Of a stretch of 64,000 bases of DNA, positions 19,577 through 28,746 are shown piece by piece. The first letter of the stretch is position 1. Every line of letters starts with the position of its first letter. The stretch covers positions 62,001-126,000 of the forward strand of contig NZ_CP033898.1 of assembly GCF_003814005.1 (NCBI RefSeq). The letters run 5' to 3'. The stretch comes from Corynebacterium pseudopelargi (GTDB lineage: Bacteria; Actinomycetota; Actinomycetes; Mycobacteriales; Mycobacteriaceae). Below the pieces are notes generated by a model that was given only the letters and a program-made list of their open reading frames with translations, was not told the DNA's origin and ran no database searches. The translations under genes and the position numbers were made by a program.

Positions 19577-21356
19577 ATGAACACATTCACATGGCGTCGC
19601 ATGCTATTGGATGTGTGCATGTGGATGCCGGCGCTGATTTCGGCGATCTGGCTTCGCCTGGACTTTGAGCCAGTAACCATCAAACTGGGCCATTCCTATT
19701 GGCCGGTGATTGTGGCAGCGATCATGCTCGGCCACGCGATTTGTGGCGGGCTGCTTGGTGTGTACCGTCGCGGTAGTGGGGAACAATCCCCCTTGAGCCG
19801 CACCAATGTGATCCTTACAGCGGCCGCAGTTTTAATGGGGGGGGTTCCTCGGATTTGTTGTAGCGGTCACACTGTATCCCAACGCCGGGATTCCAAGGAC
19901 CGTTCCCTTATTAGCGGCACCCATCGTGGTGTGCCTTGTGCTCTTTCTTCGCGCAACCGAGATGGTGGTGGCGCAGGTACGCGAGCACGACCGTGAACCG
20001 ATTATTCTCTATGGGGCTACGCAGCTTGGCAGGCATTTTGTAGCCCAGTTGGCAGAGTCGGAGCAATCCGAATTTATTGTCAAAGCGGTGCTCGACGAGG
20101 ATCCTCAACGCCGCGGCGGGCTTATTCATGGCATGCGTGTGCGCGGTGGCTTAGATGAGTTGGCCGCTGTTGCAGAAAAGACCGGTGCGAAAACACTGGT
20201 CATCGCCGATGCAGGACTGAGCGATTTAACCTTGGATCGCGTTCGCGACGCCGCCCGCGCAGCGAAGATGCGAGTGCTTGCGGTGCCGTCGATGCAGCAT
20301 GTCGATGGCCTATCCTTGGGCAACCTTGAGGATATTGACGTAGCCAAATTCATGGACCGCGAACAAGCCAGCCTTGATATTGAGGGCATCCGCAGCATCA
20401 TTAGCGGCAAGCGTGTACTCGTCACCGGTGCGGGCGGTTCCATTGGTTCCGAACTGTGCCGCCAGGTGTATCGCTTTGATCCAGCAGAATTATTCATGCT
20501 TGACCGCGACGAGGGAGGCTTGCACCATACGCAGCTCTCATTGACTGGCAAGGCGCTCTTAGACGATGAGACAGTGATCCTGGCTGATATCCGCGACGAG
20601 GCCGGAATCCGCGAATTATTCTGCACACTTCGCCCCGAAGTAGTGATTCATGCTGCGGCGCTGAAGCACCAACCACTGCTGGAGCGTTACCCAGAAGAAG
20701 CGTGGAAGACGAATGTGCTCGGTACCGAGCATGTGTTGTTGGCCGCCGAGGCCTGTGGCGCAGAAATCGTGGTCAATGTTTCCACCGATAAAGCCGCCAA
20801 TCCCTGTTGCGTGCTGGGCGATTCGAAGCGAATGGCTGAGCGGCTTACTGCCGCACGTGCAGCGGCTGGCACCCCAGGCCGGTGGGTCTCGGTGCGCTTT
20901 GGCAATGTGTTGGGTTCCAGGGGCTCCGTGGTGGAGACCTTCATGGGGCAGATCAAACGCGGTAATGCCTTAACCATTACCGATCCCTCGGTTCGTCGCT
21001 ACTTTATGACGATCCCCGAGGCAGCACAGTTAGTGCTCCAAGCTGCCTTAGTGGGGCGGTCTGGAGAAACCTTGGTGCTGGATATGGGCGAGCCAATGCT
21101 CATTGAGGATCTAGCAAGGGGCCTGATGTCGATGGCCGGTCGCAATGATTTGAGGATCGTGTACACAGGCCTCCGACCAGGAGAAAAGATGTCGGAAGAG
21201 CTTTTCGACGTCCGCGAAACCGCAATCCAAGGCGATCGCCACCCGCTCGTAAGCGAGGTAAGTGTAGCGCCGCTAAGCAGCGTGCCAGAAGGAAACGATG
21301 TGCGCGAAGTGATGGAGCAATACGCCCGCGCTGAGCAAGAGCAAGGAGCGAAATAA
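19577..21356 (+). pseudogene. UDP-GlcNAc 4,6-dehydratase (PglF/WbpM/CapD type) broken by a G8 frameshift
   Basis: Membrane-bound nucleotide-sugar 4,6-dehydratase for surface polysaccharide. The first frame (19577 on) gives the N-terminal membrane segments, then runs out after VLMGG. The catalytic part continues one frame over to the stop at 21354-21356 (TGAGGSIGSELCRQV, HAAALKHQPLLE, STDKAANP, RYFMTIPEAAQLVLQA). Removing one G from the eight G at 19837-19844 restores VLMGGFLGFVVAVTLYP, a natural membrane segment, and a 592-residue protein of normal length. So the gene is one base out of frame in this sequence: a mutation, a phase-variable tract or a sequencing error. A shorter internal start near 19926 could still make the soluble domain. 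The stop overlaps the next gene by one base (TAATG). Confidence 0.85.
19837..19844 (+). repeat. G8 homopolymer at the frameshift point
   Basis: Eight consecutive G inside the membrane-segment coding part of the dehydratase. Seven G would give one open frame; eight split it. Homopolymers of this kind slip during replication. Confidence 0.9.
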
Positions 21357-22477
21357 TGAGCAAGCAATCCGAATACGATGCCCGCACGGTGTTGGTCACC
21401 GGCGGCACCGGCAGCTTTGGCCACACCGTTGTTGAGCGGATTCTTCGTACCCAAGCGCAAGAAGTGCGAGTGTTTTCTCGCGACGAAGCTAAACAAGATG
21501 CCATGCGCCACCGTCTAGGTGATGATCGCGTGAGTTATGTCATTGGCGATGTTCGCGATGCCGGCTCCTTGGAACGCGCCATGCGCGGAGTAGACCACGT
21601 CTTCCATGCCGCCGCCCTCAAGCAAGTACCGAGCTGCGAATTCTTTCCAGATCAAGCCGTAGCCACCAATGTTTTGGGTTCTCAAAACGTGCTTGAAGCT
21701 GCAGAACATGCTGGCGTAAGAAGCGTGGTGTGTCTTTCTACCGATAAGGCCGTCTACCCGGTCAATGCGATGGGTATGTCGAAAGCGCTGATGGAAAAGG
21801 TAGCTCGGGCGCACGCCAGGCGTGTCGGCGGAGCCAACACCACCGTGAGCTGTGTGCGCTACGGCAACGTGATGTACTCGCGTGGCTCTGTGATCCCTCT
21901 ATTTGTGCAGCAACTGCGCCAGGGCAAGAACCTCACGCTCACCGAACCGCGCATGACGCGTTTTATGATGACCCTGGCGGAATCAGTGGATCTAGTCGAG
22001 CGCGCGTTTCGCCTGGGTAAAGCAGGCGATATCTTCATCCAAAAAGCGCCGGCTACCACCGTGGGCGATTTGGCTGAGGTGATGTGCGAGCTTTTCGACG
22101 TCCCCGCGAATATCACCACCATTGGTGTGCGCCACGGCGAAAAGTTGCATGAGACACTGGCAACCCGTGAGGAACTCGCCTTTGCCGAGGATCTGGGCAC
22201 ACACTTGAGGCTTCCGGTAGATAACCGTGGTCTGAACTATGAACACTTTGCCGATCGAGGCGTAGCTGGATTGGAAACCGATCAAGACTTTGATTCCGAC
22301 CTGGTAGAGCGAATGACGCGCGAACAGCTCGCCGCAAAATTGCTTGAAGTACCCGAACTTCGTGGCGATTTGCTCTCTGCAGGCCGTGACCTTGCAGCTC
22401 TCGACGCTCGTTTCGGGGTAGATGCAAGCGGCCTGGTGGGCGATCCAAGCCGTGAGAAAGGAAACTGGATCCGATGA
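21356..22477 (+). CDS. capE: CapE/FnlA-type UDP-GlcNAc 4,6-dehydratase/5-epimerase
   Basis: 373-residue short-chain dehydrogenase-type enzyme with NAD loop VTGGTGSFG, FSRDEAKQDAMRH, HAAALKQVPSCEFFP and STDKAVYPVNAMGMSK. This wording is typical of CapE/WbjB/FnlA, the first enzyme from UDP-GlcNAc to UDP-L-FucNAc. The later C-terminal extension (YEHFADRGVAGLETDQDFDS) is also found in that group. It overlaps the broken dehydratase gene by one base and the next gene by four (ATGA). CapF and CapG homologues lie at 31.9-34.2 kb on the other strand, which completes the pathway. Confidence 0.88.
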   Translation: MSKQSEYDARTVLVTGGTGSFGHTVVERILRTQAQEVRVFSRDEAKQDAMRHRLGDDRVSYVIGDVRDAGSLERAMRGVDHVFHAAALKQVPSCEFFPDQAVATNVLGSQNVLEAAEHAGVRSVVCLSTDKAVYPVNAMGMSKALMEKVARAHARRVGGANTTVSCVRYGNVMYSRGSVIPLFVQQLRQGKNLTLTEPRMTRFMMTLAESVDLVERAFRLGKAGDIFIQKAPATTVGDLAEVMCELFDVPANITTIGVRHGEKLHETLATREELAFAEDLGTHLRLPVDNRGLNYEHFADRGVAGLETDQDFDSDLVERMTREQLAAKLLEVPELRGDLLSAGRDLAALDARFGVDASGLVGDPSREKGNWIR

Positions 22478-23742
22478 AGAACAATGCACGCGGCAAAGTA
22501 GTGGTCATTGGCCAGGGCTATGTTGGTTTGCCAGTCGCGGTCTGTGCCGCAGAGGTCGGATGGGACGTAGCTGGCATCGACCTAGACCAGCGCAAAGTCG
22601 GCCTCTTGCAGCAAGGGCAATCGCCGGTAGAAGATATCAGCGATGCGCGCCTTGAAGCGGTTGCCAATGCTGGGCGCTACGTTGCGTCGACAAGCTATGA
22701 GCTAGCAACTGACTTCGATATCGCCGTGATCTCGGTGCCCACCCCCTTGCGCGATACTCGCCCGGATCTCACCTTTATTGAAGAAGCCGGTGCGGCACTC
22801 GGGCCTTTCGTAAGCCCCGGATCGACCGTCATCTTAGAATCAACCACCTACCCAGGCACCACGGAGGAACTGCTCATCCCGATCCTGGAGCAGCGATCCG
22901 GGCTTCAAGCGGGCGAGGATTTCTTCGTTGGTTATTCACCCGAGCGCATCGACCCAGGCAATAGTCGCTATGGCTTAAAAGAAACGCCCAAGATCGTCTC
23001 CGGCATCGATGCCTCCTCGCTTGAACGAGTCCAGGGATTTTTCGATACCTTCATCGAACGCACCGTTGCCGTTTCCGGCACCCGCGAAGCAGAGCTTGCA
23101 AAACTGCTGGAAAACACCTTCCGGCACGTCAATATCGCACTGGTGAATGAGCTTGCACAATTTGCCGGCCAATTAGGAATTAACGTATGGGAGGCGATCG
23201 ACGCCGCTGCCACCAAACCCTTTGGGTTTATGAAGTTCACACCAGGTCCAGGCGTTGGCGGGCACTGCCTTCCCATTGATCCCTCCTACCTTTCCTGGCA
23301 GGTTGAATCCCAATTGGGCCATGCCTTCCGCTTTGTAGACCTGGCCAATGACATCAATAACCACATGCCCGACTATGTGGTCCAGCGCGTCCAGGACCTG
23401 CTCAACGATCAAGAGCGATCACTCAAAGGTTCCACCGTGCTGCTGGCAGGTGTGGCCTATAAACCAAACACCGGCGACGTGCGCGAAGCACCCTCATTGC
23501 GCATCATCGAACTGCTCCAAGCCCGTGGTGCCAACGTGGTGGCGGCAGACCCCTTTGTGCCTGAGCACCTTTGGCCAAAGGCGGTAGAACGCTGGGACCT
23601 GGAACGGGCAGACCAGGCCAATGTGGTTGTGGTGATCAATGATCACGAAGGATTCGATCTTTCTGGCTTAGCCCAGCTTGGAGTACCGGTATTTGATACC
23701 CGCAACGTGGTACCGGATAGCCCGAACGTGGTGCGCCTATGA
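22474..23742 (+). CDS. UDP-N-acetyl-hexosamine 6-dehydrogenase (WbpA/WbpO type)
   Basis: 422 residues. N-terminal NAD domain IGQGYVGLPVAVCAAEVGWDV, central VNELAQFAGQLGINVWEAID, catalytic Cys in GPGVGGHCLPIDPSYLSW and a C-terminal UDP-binding domain with GVAYKPNTGDVREAPSLRI. The LSW after the catalytic motif and VGYSPERIDPGN fit UDP-GlcNAc/ManNAc dehydrogenases better than UDP-glucose dehydrogenase. It makes a uronic-acid aminosugar for the polysaccharide. Overlaps both neighbours by four bases, so the three genes are coupled. Confidence 0.87.
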   Translation: MKNNARGKVVVIGQGYVGLPVAVCAAEVGWDVAGIDLDQRKVGLLQQGQSPVEDISDARLEAVANAGRYVASTSYELATDFDIAVISVPTPLRDTRPDLTFIEEAGAALGPFVSPGSTVILESTTYPGTTEELLIPILEQRSGLQAGEDFFVGYSPERIDPGNSRYGLKETPKIVSGIDASSLERVQGFFDTFIERTVAVSGTREAELAKLLENTFRHVNIALVNELAQFAGQLGINVWEAIDAAATKPFGFMKFTPGPGVGGHCLPIDPSYLSWQVESQLGHAFRFVDLANDINNHMPDYVVQRVQDLLNDQERSLKGSTVLLAGVAYKPNTGDVREAPSLRIIELLQARGANVVAADPFVPEHLWPKAVERWDLERADQANVVVVINDHEGFDLSGLAQLGVPVFDTRNVVPDSPNVVRL

Positions 23743-24689
23743 GCCTGAAGCGAAACTCAGCAAAGACGATCATCGATACCGCAGGCGCCACAAACGGCGG
23801 CGCCAGACGCTTTCTCCTTGAGCTTCAAGATTATCTGCAGCGCCACCCCCGCGAAGACGTGCGCTTGATTGGTGGCGAGCGGCTTTCTTCCACATGGCTT
23901 GTGCAACGCGAATGGCAAGCCCTAGGAGCAAAAAAGATTGCGCTAAATAATGCATCATTTTTTGGTCCTATCGGTGAGCGAACCGTGCTTTTGCGCAACG
24001 CCTTGCACTTCGCCAGCGAAGAAGAATTTGCCCAGCTCGGCTACACCCCCAGCGAGCACATGCGTAAACAGATCCCAGTGATTCGGGCGCTTGCGCATCG
24101 AGCAGACCGGATCGTGGTGCCGTGCCACGCCATGGCCGAGCGCGTGGCCAAGCATGCACCGAAGCTAGAAGATCGTATCCAGGTGCGGATGCACCCCGTC
24201 TCACCGCGGGGCTGGGCTGAGATGCAGCCAGAAAACGACCTCATTTTGGTGCCGATTGTTCCACAATCCTATAAGCGCCTTGACCTGCACATTCCAGCCT
24301 TACTAGAGGCGGTAGAGCAAAGCGCAACCAAAGTCGCTGTCACAGCCTTCCCAGGTGATATCCCAGAAGCCGATGGGCATCCCAATTACCAACCCATTGG
24401 GCTTATGCCTGCCGAGGATTTGGCGCAGTGGTGGGGTAGAGCCAAGGCCATTTTCTTTCCACCAACCCTGGAATCCTTTGGCTACGCCCTAGCCGAAGCG
24501 CGCTGCGGTGGTCGTGCCGTGATCGCCCCGGATAGCCAGCAGAATAGGGAAATCGCAGGTGGTGCGCTAAGTGCCTATGGGGCAGATAGCACGCTTGCCC
24601 AAGCAACAGCCCATGCACTGCAGGCCAATATCCCAGCAGAACCGGAACCCTTTGACCCAGATGCCTATTTTGATTGGCTGCTGGGCTAG
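23739..24689 (+). CDS. Glycosyltransferase, GT4-like
   Basis: 316 residues. It has a Rossmann-like N-half (TNGGARRFLLELQDYLQRHP) and a C-half with FFPPTLESFGYALAEARCGGRAVIAPDS, the donor-binding E-x7-E pattern of GT4 enzymes. The N-terminal half is short for the family, but the start (overlapping the dehydrogenase stop by four bases) is secure. The sugar and linkage are not predictable. It ends at a shared terminator before a convergent glycosyltransferase gene. Confidence 0.82.
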   Translation: MSLKRNSAKTIIDTAGATNGGARRFLLELQDYLQRHPREDVRLIGGERLSSTWLVQREWQALGAKKIALNNASFFGPIGERTVLLRNALHFASEEEFAQLGYTPSEHMRKQIPVIRALAHRADRIVVPCHAMAERVAKHAPKLEDRIQVRMHPVSPRGWAEMQPENDLILVPIVPQSYKRLDLHIPALLEAVEQSATKVAVTAFPGDIPEADGHPNYQPIGLMPAEDLAQWWGRAKAIFFPPTLESFGYALAEARCGGRAVIAPDSQQNREIAGGALSAYGADSTLAQATAHALQANIPAEPEPFDPDAYFDWLLG

Positions 24690-24690
24690 G

Positions 24691-24724
24691 CATTGAGCCA
24701 CATGCTTTGGCTGCTGGCTCAATG
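24691..24724. terminator. Bidirectional hairpin between convergent glycosyltransferase genes
   Basis: CATTGAGCCA (24691-24700) and TGGCTCAATG (24715-24724) form a perfect 10-base stem with a 14-base loop, lying wholly inside the 39-base gap between the two stop codons. Confidence 0.8.
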
Positions 24725-24728
24725 CTGG

Positions 24729-25811
24729 CTACGAGGGGAATCCGAGGATTGCTAATAACTGCTCGTTGTAGTGGTGCCAGGTTTTACCTAAAGCATCCTC
24801 GCGTGCCGCATCCCCGAGGGCATCTCGCTTTTCCCACATATCTTCTAGCGCTGCAGCTAGGGCCTCTGGGTCGCGCTTTGGCACGAGACGGCCAGTGACG
24901 CCATCGTTGATGATCTCCTCGGCTCCGGTGCCAAAGCAGCCAACCGGAGGGATGCTACGCATGGCAGCCTCGAGATACACCACACCAAAAGGTTCACGGG
25001 TAGAAGGCAAAGCAAAAAGATCAGCACCATCGAGTACAGCTAGGGTGGCTTCGCGATCAAGCCGGCCTAAGAATTCCACGCGCTGGCCAATGCCCAGCGC
25101 CTCTACTTGATCTTCGAGTGCGCGGCGTTCTGGCCCATCGCCTACGATGCGCAGCCGCCAGCTAGCATCGAGCAACCCAAAGGCATCAATGAGCACATCC
25201 AAGGCTTTGCCCTTGTGCATATTAGAAATGCTCACGACAAGCTTAGGCGTGCTACTGCCAGCAGCCTTCTCGGCGTATTTGGTGCCATTTCCTAACACAG
25301 TGTGGTGGCGCACCCCGAGGTTTTCTAGAAACGGCACGACCGTCTTACCAACCGGAAGGACCTTCACATGCTCGGGGATATCTGGAAGGTGCTTACGCAT
25401 CCAAGCCGCGTTATCTGGGTCGTTGAGTGGCGGATTATCTCCGTGCACGATTACGGCAGTAGGCAAGGGCTTCGATTGCCACCACGGAACACAAAATCCC
25501 AGCGGTATTTGATTGTGCACAATAAGTGCATCGACGTCTGGCTTAGGCAAGGTCCACTTAGCAACCCGGGCGGCGAGCTTGGTGTTGATTGGCCTATGGA
25601 GCCTGTGAAAACGAACAGGCAGGTGCAGGGTGCGCACATAGTGCGGGGTAACACCAGCGATCTCAAGCCATTCGCTCTTTCTTGGCGAAACCACCGTGAC
25701 CCATACTTCATGGCCTTGTTCACGCAAAGCGGATACGTGTTCAGCTACGAAAATGCCGCTGATGGGGTTAGCGCGTGATGGCCACAACGAGGTAATAATG
25801 TGCAGTTTCAT
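24729..25811 (-). CDS. Glycosyltransferase family 4
   Basis: 360 residues. It opens MKLHIITSLWPSRANPISGIF, with the GT4 acceptor-side pattern SGIFVAEHVSALREQGHEV. The C-half has VSISNMHKGKALDVLIDAF, RIVGDGPERRALEDQ and FALPSTREPFGVVYLEAAM, the donor-binding E-x7-E. It starts on the last base of the CapK-like gene's stop codon, so the two are co-translated. Cytoplasmic, acting on the lipid-linked repeat unit. Confidence 0.9.
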   Translation of the reverse strand: MKLHIITSLWPSRANPISGIFVAEHVSALREQGHEVWVTVVSPRKSEWLEIAGVTPHYVRTLHLPVRFHRLHRPINTKLAARVAKWTLPKPDVDALIVHNQIPLGFCVPWWQSKPLPTAVIVHGDNPPLNDPDNAAWMRKHLPDIPEHVKVLPVGKTVVPFLENLGVRHHTVLGNGTKYAEKAAGSSTPKLVVSISNMHKGKALDVLIDAFGLLDASWRLRIVGDGPERRALEDQVEALGIGQRVEFLGRLDREATLAVLDGADLFALPSTREPFGVVYLEAAMRSIPPVGCFGTGAEEIINDGVTGRLVPKRDPEALAAALEDMWEKRDALGDAAREDALGKTWHHYNEQLLAILGFPS

Positions 25812-27229
25812 CAGATCTCCTCCGCCGGGGCGTCGGTAGGAATGCGAGCGGCATCAATAGCAACGCCCCTTTTGCCGCGAGCTAAAGGCACAAATTCTTC
25901 AACAAAACGCAAGCGCACACGCCCCGGTACAACCTCGGGGTGGTGGATCTGCATCGCCTTTTTGGCTTGGGCTGCAATCTTGTTGCTGGGGTGATCCTTG
26001 CTGCAGACCACCGCAATATCTGCACCTTCATCGGCAGTAGGAGCAACTTGGGCTGAAAGCACCCCATCGATATTGCGCACAAGCATGGAAAGCTCGCAGG
26101 CGCGGATATCTTCTGGGCCGTTGGTGGTGGCAAGGCGAATCACATCGCGGGTGCGTCCCTGCACCGCTGAGAGCTCCAAGATTGTGCCCCCTGGCCCGTA
26201 TTTGGATGCGCTTAAGTCATCGCCCAGGCTGTAATGAATCAGGGGAAACACTCGCTTGCTTAAGGTGCTGAGCACTGATCCTTCGCGCAGCATAATCCAA
26301 GGCCACAGCACTTGAATTGGCCATCCATGTTGAACCTGTGGTTGTGGCATCGTCGCAGCAATCACCCCGGCCTCGATCGCGCCATATTCCACCACCACCG
26401 TTCCGAGATTGCTCAGCAATTCGGCATCCGCCGGGGTGACGGTTTCGCTCGAGGGAATAACGTGAGTGATAAATTCCAAACCCTTGGCGCCCGTGTTCAG
26501 GTAACGCTCGGCGATCATCACTAAGGCGGAGGTATAGCCCACCAGGTAGCGTGGCCGAAGGCGCCTGATCGTAGCAAGCGCTGCATCCGCTTGATCTGGT
26601 GAGGCGATTAAACCTGGGAAGGTCCACGAGTTACCGGCGATGTCTTTTGCCATGCGCTTCACCCGTGCTTCCACATAGCCTTTCCGGGTATGTGCCTGGT
26701 GTCCGAGCGTATTAGCGGTTAAGACGAAAGCGTCGAAAGGCTTTAAGCCGTGGGCTTGCCTATACGCCCATGTGCGGGCGTAACCATCCATCAATTCAGC
26801 AGCGCCGCGGGGAAAAGCAAAAGGCTTGCCTGTAGATCCAGAGGTTCGGTAGACAGCAGTGGCGCCAGGGGTCGCTTGCACCAAATCCTCGTGCTCACGG
26901 AGATGATCTTTTTCCAACACCGGCCACTGATCGAGTTCCTCCAATGTGGAGATGCGATCCGGCAGGTCGTGGTGTTGCTTCCAAAACCGATAAAAAGGCA
27001 GGGTGCTGGCGTATTCCCACTGCTGATTAAAACGCCGCAACTGAGAATCTGCGATGGCTTCAGGGTCCAGCTTGGCATCTTGTGACCACTGCAAAGCGGC
27101 AGTCGACGCTGCCTGAGCACGCTTGCGGCCCAGCGTAGCGCGCATCAATTGAGCGGGGTATCCGAGCATACGCGTTGTCTTTCGTGTTCTTGCTTGCTGG
27201 GGCGAAAGCTGCTGATCGCCAATATGCAA
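25811..27229 (-). CDS. CapK/PaaK-like adenylate-forming ligase
   Basis: 472 residues related to phenylacetate-CoA ligase and capsule CapK proteins: the P-loop-like stretch YRTSGSTGKPFAFPRG, then YGAIEAGVIAATMPQPQ and a mobile C-terminal domain. These enzymes activate a carboxylate with ATP. In polysaccharide clusters the role is poorly known and may be attaching an acyl or amino-acid group. It is coupled to the glycosyltransferase that follows and diverges from wzx across a 157-base promoter gap. Confidence 0.82.
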   Translation of the reverse strand: MHIGDQQLSPQQARTRKTTRMLGYPAQLMRATLGRKRAQAASTAALQWSQDAKLDPEAIADSQLRRFNQQWEYASTLPFYRFWKQHHDLPDRISTLEELDQWPVLEKDHLREHEDLVQATPGATAVYRTSGSTGKPFAFPRGAAELMDGYARTWAYRQAHGLKPFDAFVLTANTLGHQAHTRKGYVEARVKRMAKDIAGNSWTFPGLIASPDQADAALATIRRLRPRYLVGYTSALVMIAERYLNTGAKGLEFITHVIPSSETVTPADAELLSNLGTVVVEYGAIEAGVIAATMPQPQVQHGWPIQVLWPWIMLREGSVLSTLSKRVFPLIHYSLGDDLSASKYGPGGTILELSAVQGRTRDVIRLATTNGPEDIRACELSMLVRNIDGVLSAQVAPTADEGADIAVVCSKDHPSNKIAAQAKKAMQIHHPEVVPGRVRLRFVEEFVPLARGKRGVAIDAARIPTDAPAEEI

Positions 27230-27386
27230 TGGACTTTATCACGCCACTTGCTGCACAGTTCCGCGTTTTGCAGCAAGCCTAATGGCCCCATAGAAGGTTG
27301 AACCGGCCACCGTACTCTGACATTGCCGTGTTGAGGGCTAGGATCCAAGATGGCTAAACATTAGGCAGCGCAGAATCAGAAGAAGA

Positions 27387-28712
27387 ATGGATTTTCTAAC
27401 AAAGCTACAGCGATCGAGCTACGTGCGATCCATCGGGATCCGTGGACTCAACGGCGGATTAGGTTTTGCCGTGTCCGTGCTTTTGGCGCGTCTGCTCGGC
27501 CCTAGTGATTACGGCGCTTATGGCGTGATTCTTTCTACCGCTGCCATTATTGCCATCCCCTTTACCGCCGGCCTGCCCCGAGCAATGGCGCGTGAGGTAG
27601 CAGCAGCGCGAGTCAATGAAGATCCAGGGTTGATCCGATTGGTCATCCGTCGTGGCCGAAACACCTTCCTTCTGCTGCTTCCCATCTTGGCCTTCGCCGC
27701 TATCGTTGCTTGGAAATTCGGGCTCACCATCGCAGGAACCAGCACAGGTATCCTCGTCGCCGCCCTGGTAGCCCCCATGCTTGCCGCGGATTCAAACCGA
27801 ATGGCAATCATGCAAGGTATGGGGCAGGCAGTTCGATCCCAGATCCCAGACATGATTGTGCGGCCAGTGGGCACCGCAATCATCGTCACTGTGCTTCTTG
27901 TGAGCGTGCACCATGTAGGCCCAGAAGTGGGAGCGGTGGCCTATGCAAGCGCTACCTTGATTGGTTTTTTGGTGGGGGCCTGGATGATCCGCCCGGCGAT
28001 CAAGGCGCTGCCTGATCAGCCGCCAAAGACATACATGTCGCGCAAGACCTTTTTGCTTGCTGTTTTTACCCTGTCCATTCTGGGCAGCTCGAAAATTCTC
28101 TCTGGCAATATCGACATGATTTTGCTGAACTCCCTGTTCAGCCTGAAAGCCGCAGGCCTATACAAGGTCGCGCTCGCCGGCATGGCTCTGGTGGTAATGG
28201 GCAACAACGCCATCGCTGCCGTTGCTAATACTCGCCTGGCCGAGGCAGTTCCCGGTGGGGATAAATCCAAAATTGCTGCCGAATCAGATCGAACAATGTT
28301 CTGGGCGCTCGGCAGCTCATTCCTTGTAATGCTGCCCGTCATTTTTGTTGGCCGCCCGGTGATCTCGGCGGTCTATGGAAGTGAGTACCTGGGATCCTGG
28401 AGCATTCTGCTGATTTTGGGCCTGGGATTTTCAGTGTCACAGGTATTCGGTCCGGTGGAATCAGTGGCGATGTTTGCCGGGCAACAGTTGCGAGCCGCAG
28501 CGGCAGTCTTGGTATCGGTAGCGGTATCGGTGGGCCTGGCATTCCTCTTTGCACCAGTCATAGGGGTTCATGGCATCGCGCTTGCCTCCACGTTGGGCTT
28601 ATCGCTACGCCAAATTCTGATGGCGATATTCGTGTGGAAGAAGTTCGATCTCAACCTCACGCTCATCGGCACTATTAGCCGTGCGCTGCAGGCCAGGAGG
28701 CAGCAAATCTAG
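27387..28712 (+). CDS. Wzx-type lipid-linked oligosaccharide flippase
   Basis: 441 residues with about twelve to fourteen hydrophobic segments and the MATE/PST start YVRSIGIRGLNGGLGFAVSV, LLARLLGPSDYGAYGVILS. The pattern matches polysaccharide-export flippases that move undecaprenyl- or decaprenyl-linked repeat units across the membrane. The ATG at 27387 follows AGAAGAAGA. The GT2 gene is 34 bases downstream in the same direction. Confidence 0.9.
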   Translation: MDFLTKLQRSSYVRSIGIRGLNGGLGFAVSVLLARLLGPSDYGAYGVILSTAAIIAIPFTAGLPRAMAREVAAARVNEDPGLIRLVIRRGRNTFLLLLPILAFAAIVAWKFGLTIAGTSTGILVAALVAPMLAADSNRMAIMQGMGQAVRSQIPDMIVRPVGTAIIVTVLLVSVHHVGPEVGAVAYASATLIGFLVGAWMIRPAIKALPDQPPKTYMSRKTFLLAVFTLSILGSSKILSGNIDMILLNSLFSLKAAGLYKVALAGMALVVMGNNAIAAVANTRLAEAVPGGDKSKIAAESDRTMFWALGSSFLVMLPVIFVGRPVISAVYGSEYLGSWSILLILGLGFSVSQVFGPVESVAMFAGQQLRAAAAVLVSVAVSVGLAFLFAPVIGVHGIALASTLGLSLRQILMAIFVWKKFDLNLTLIGTISRALQARRQQI

Positions 28713-28746
28713 CGTTATTGAGAGTCCATTTTGCTAGCATGACCTC

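Noticed and set aside
19926-21356. Treating the dehydratase as a normal gene starting near 19926
   Set aside because: The upstream frame encodes the expected membrane segments and joins perfectly if one G is removed, so a frameshift explains the sequence better.
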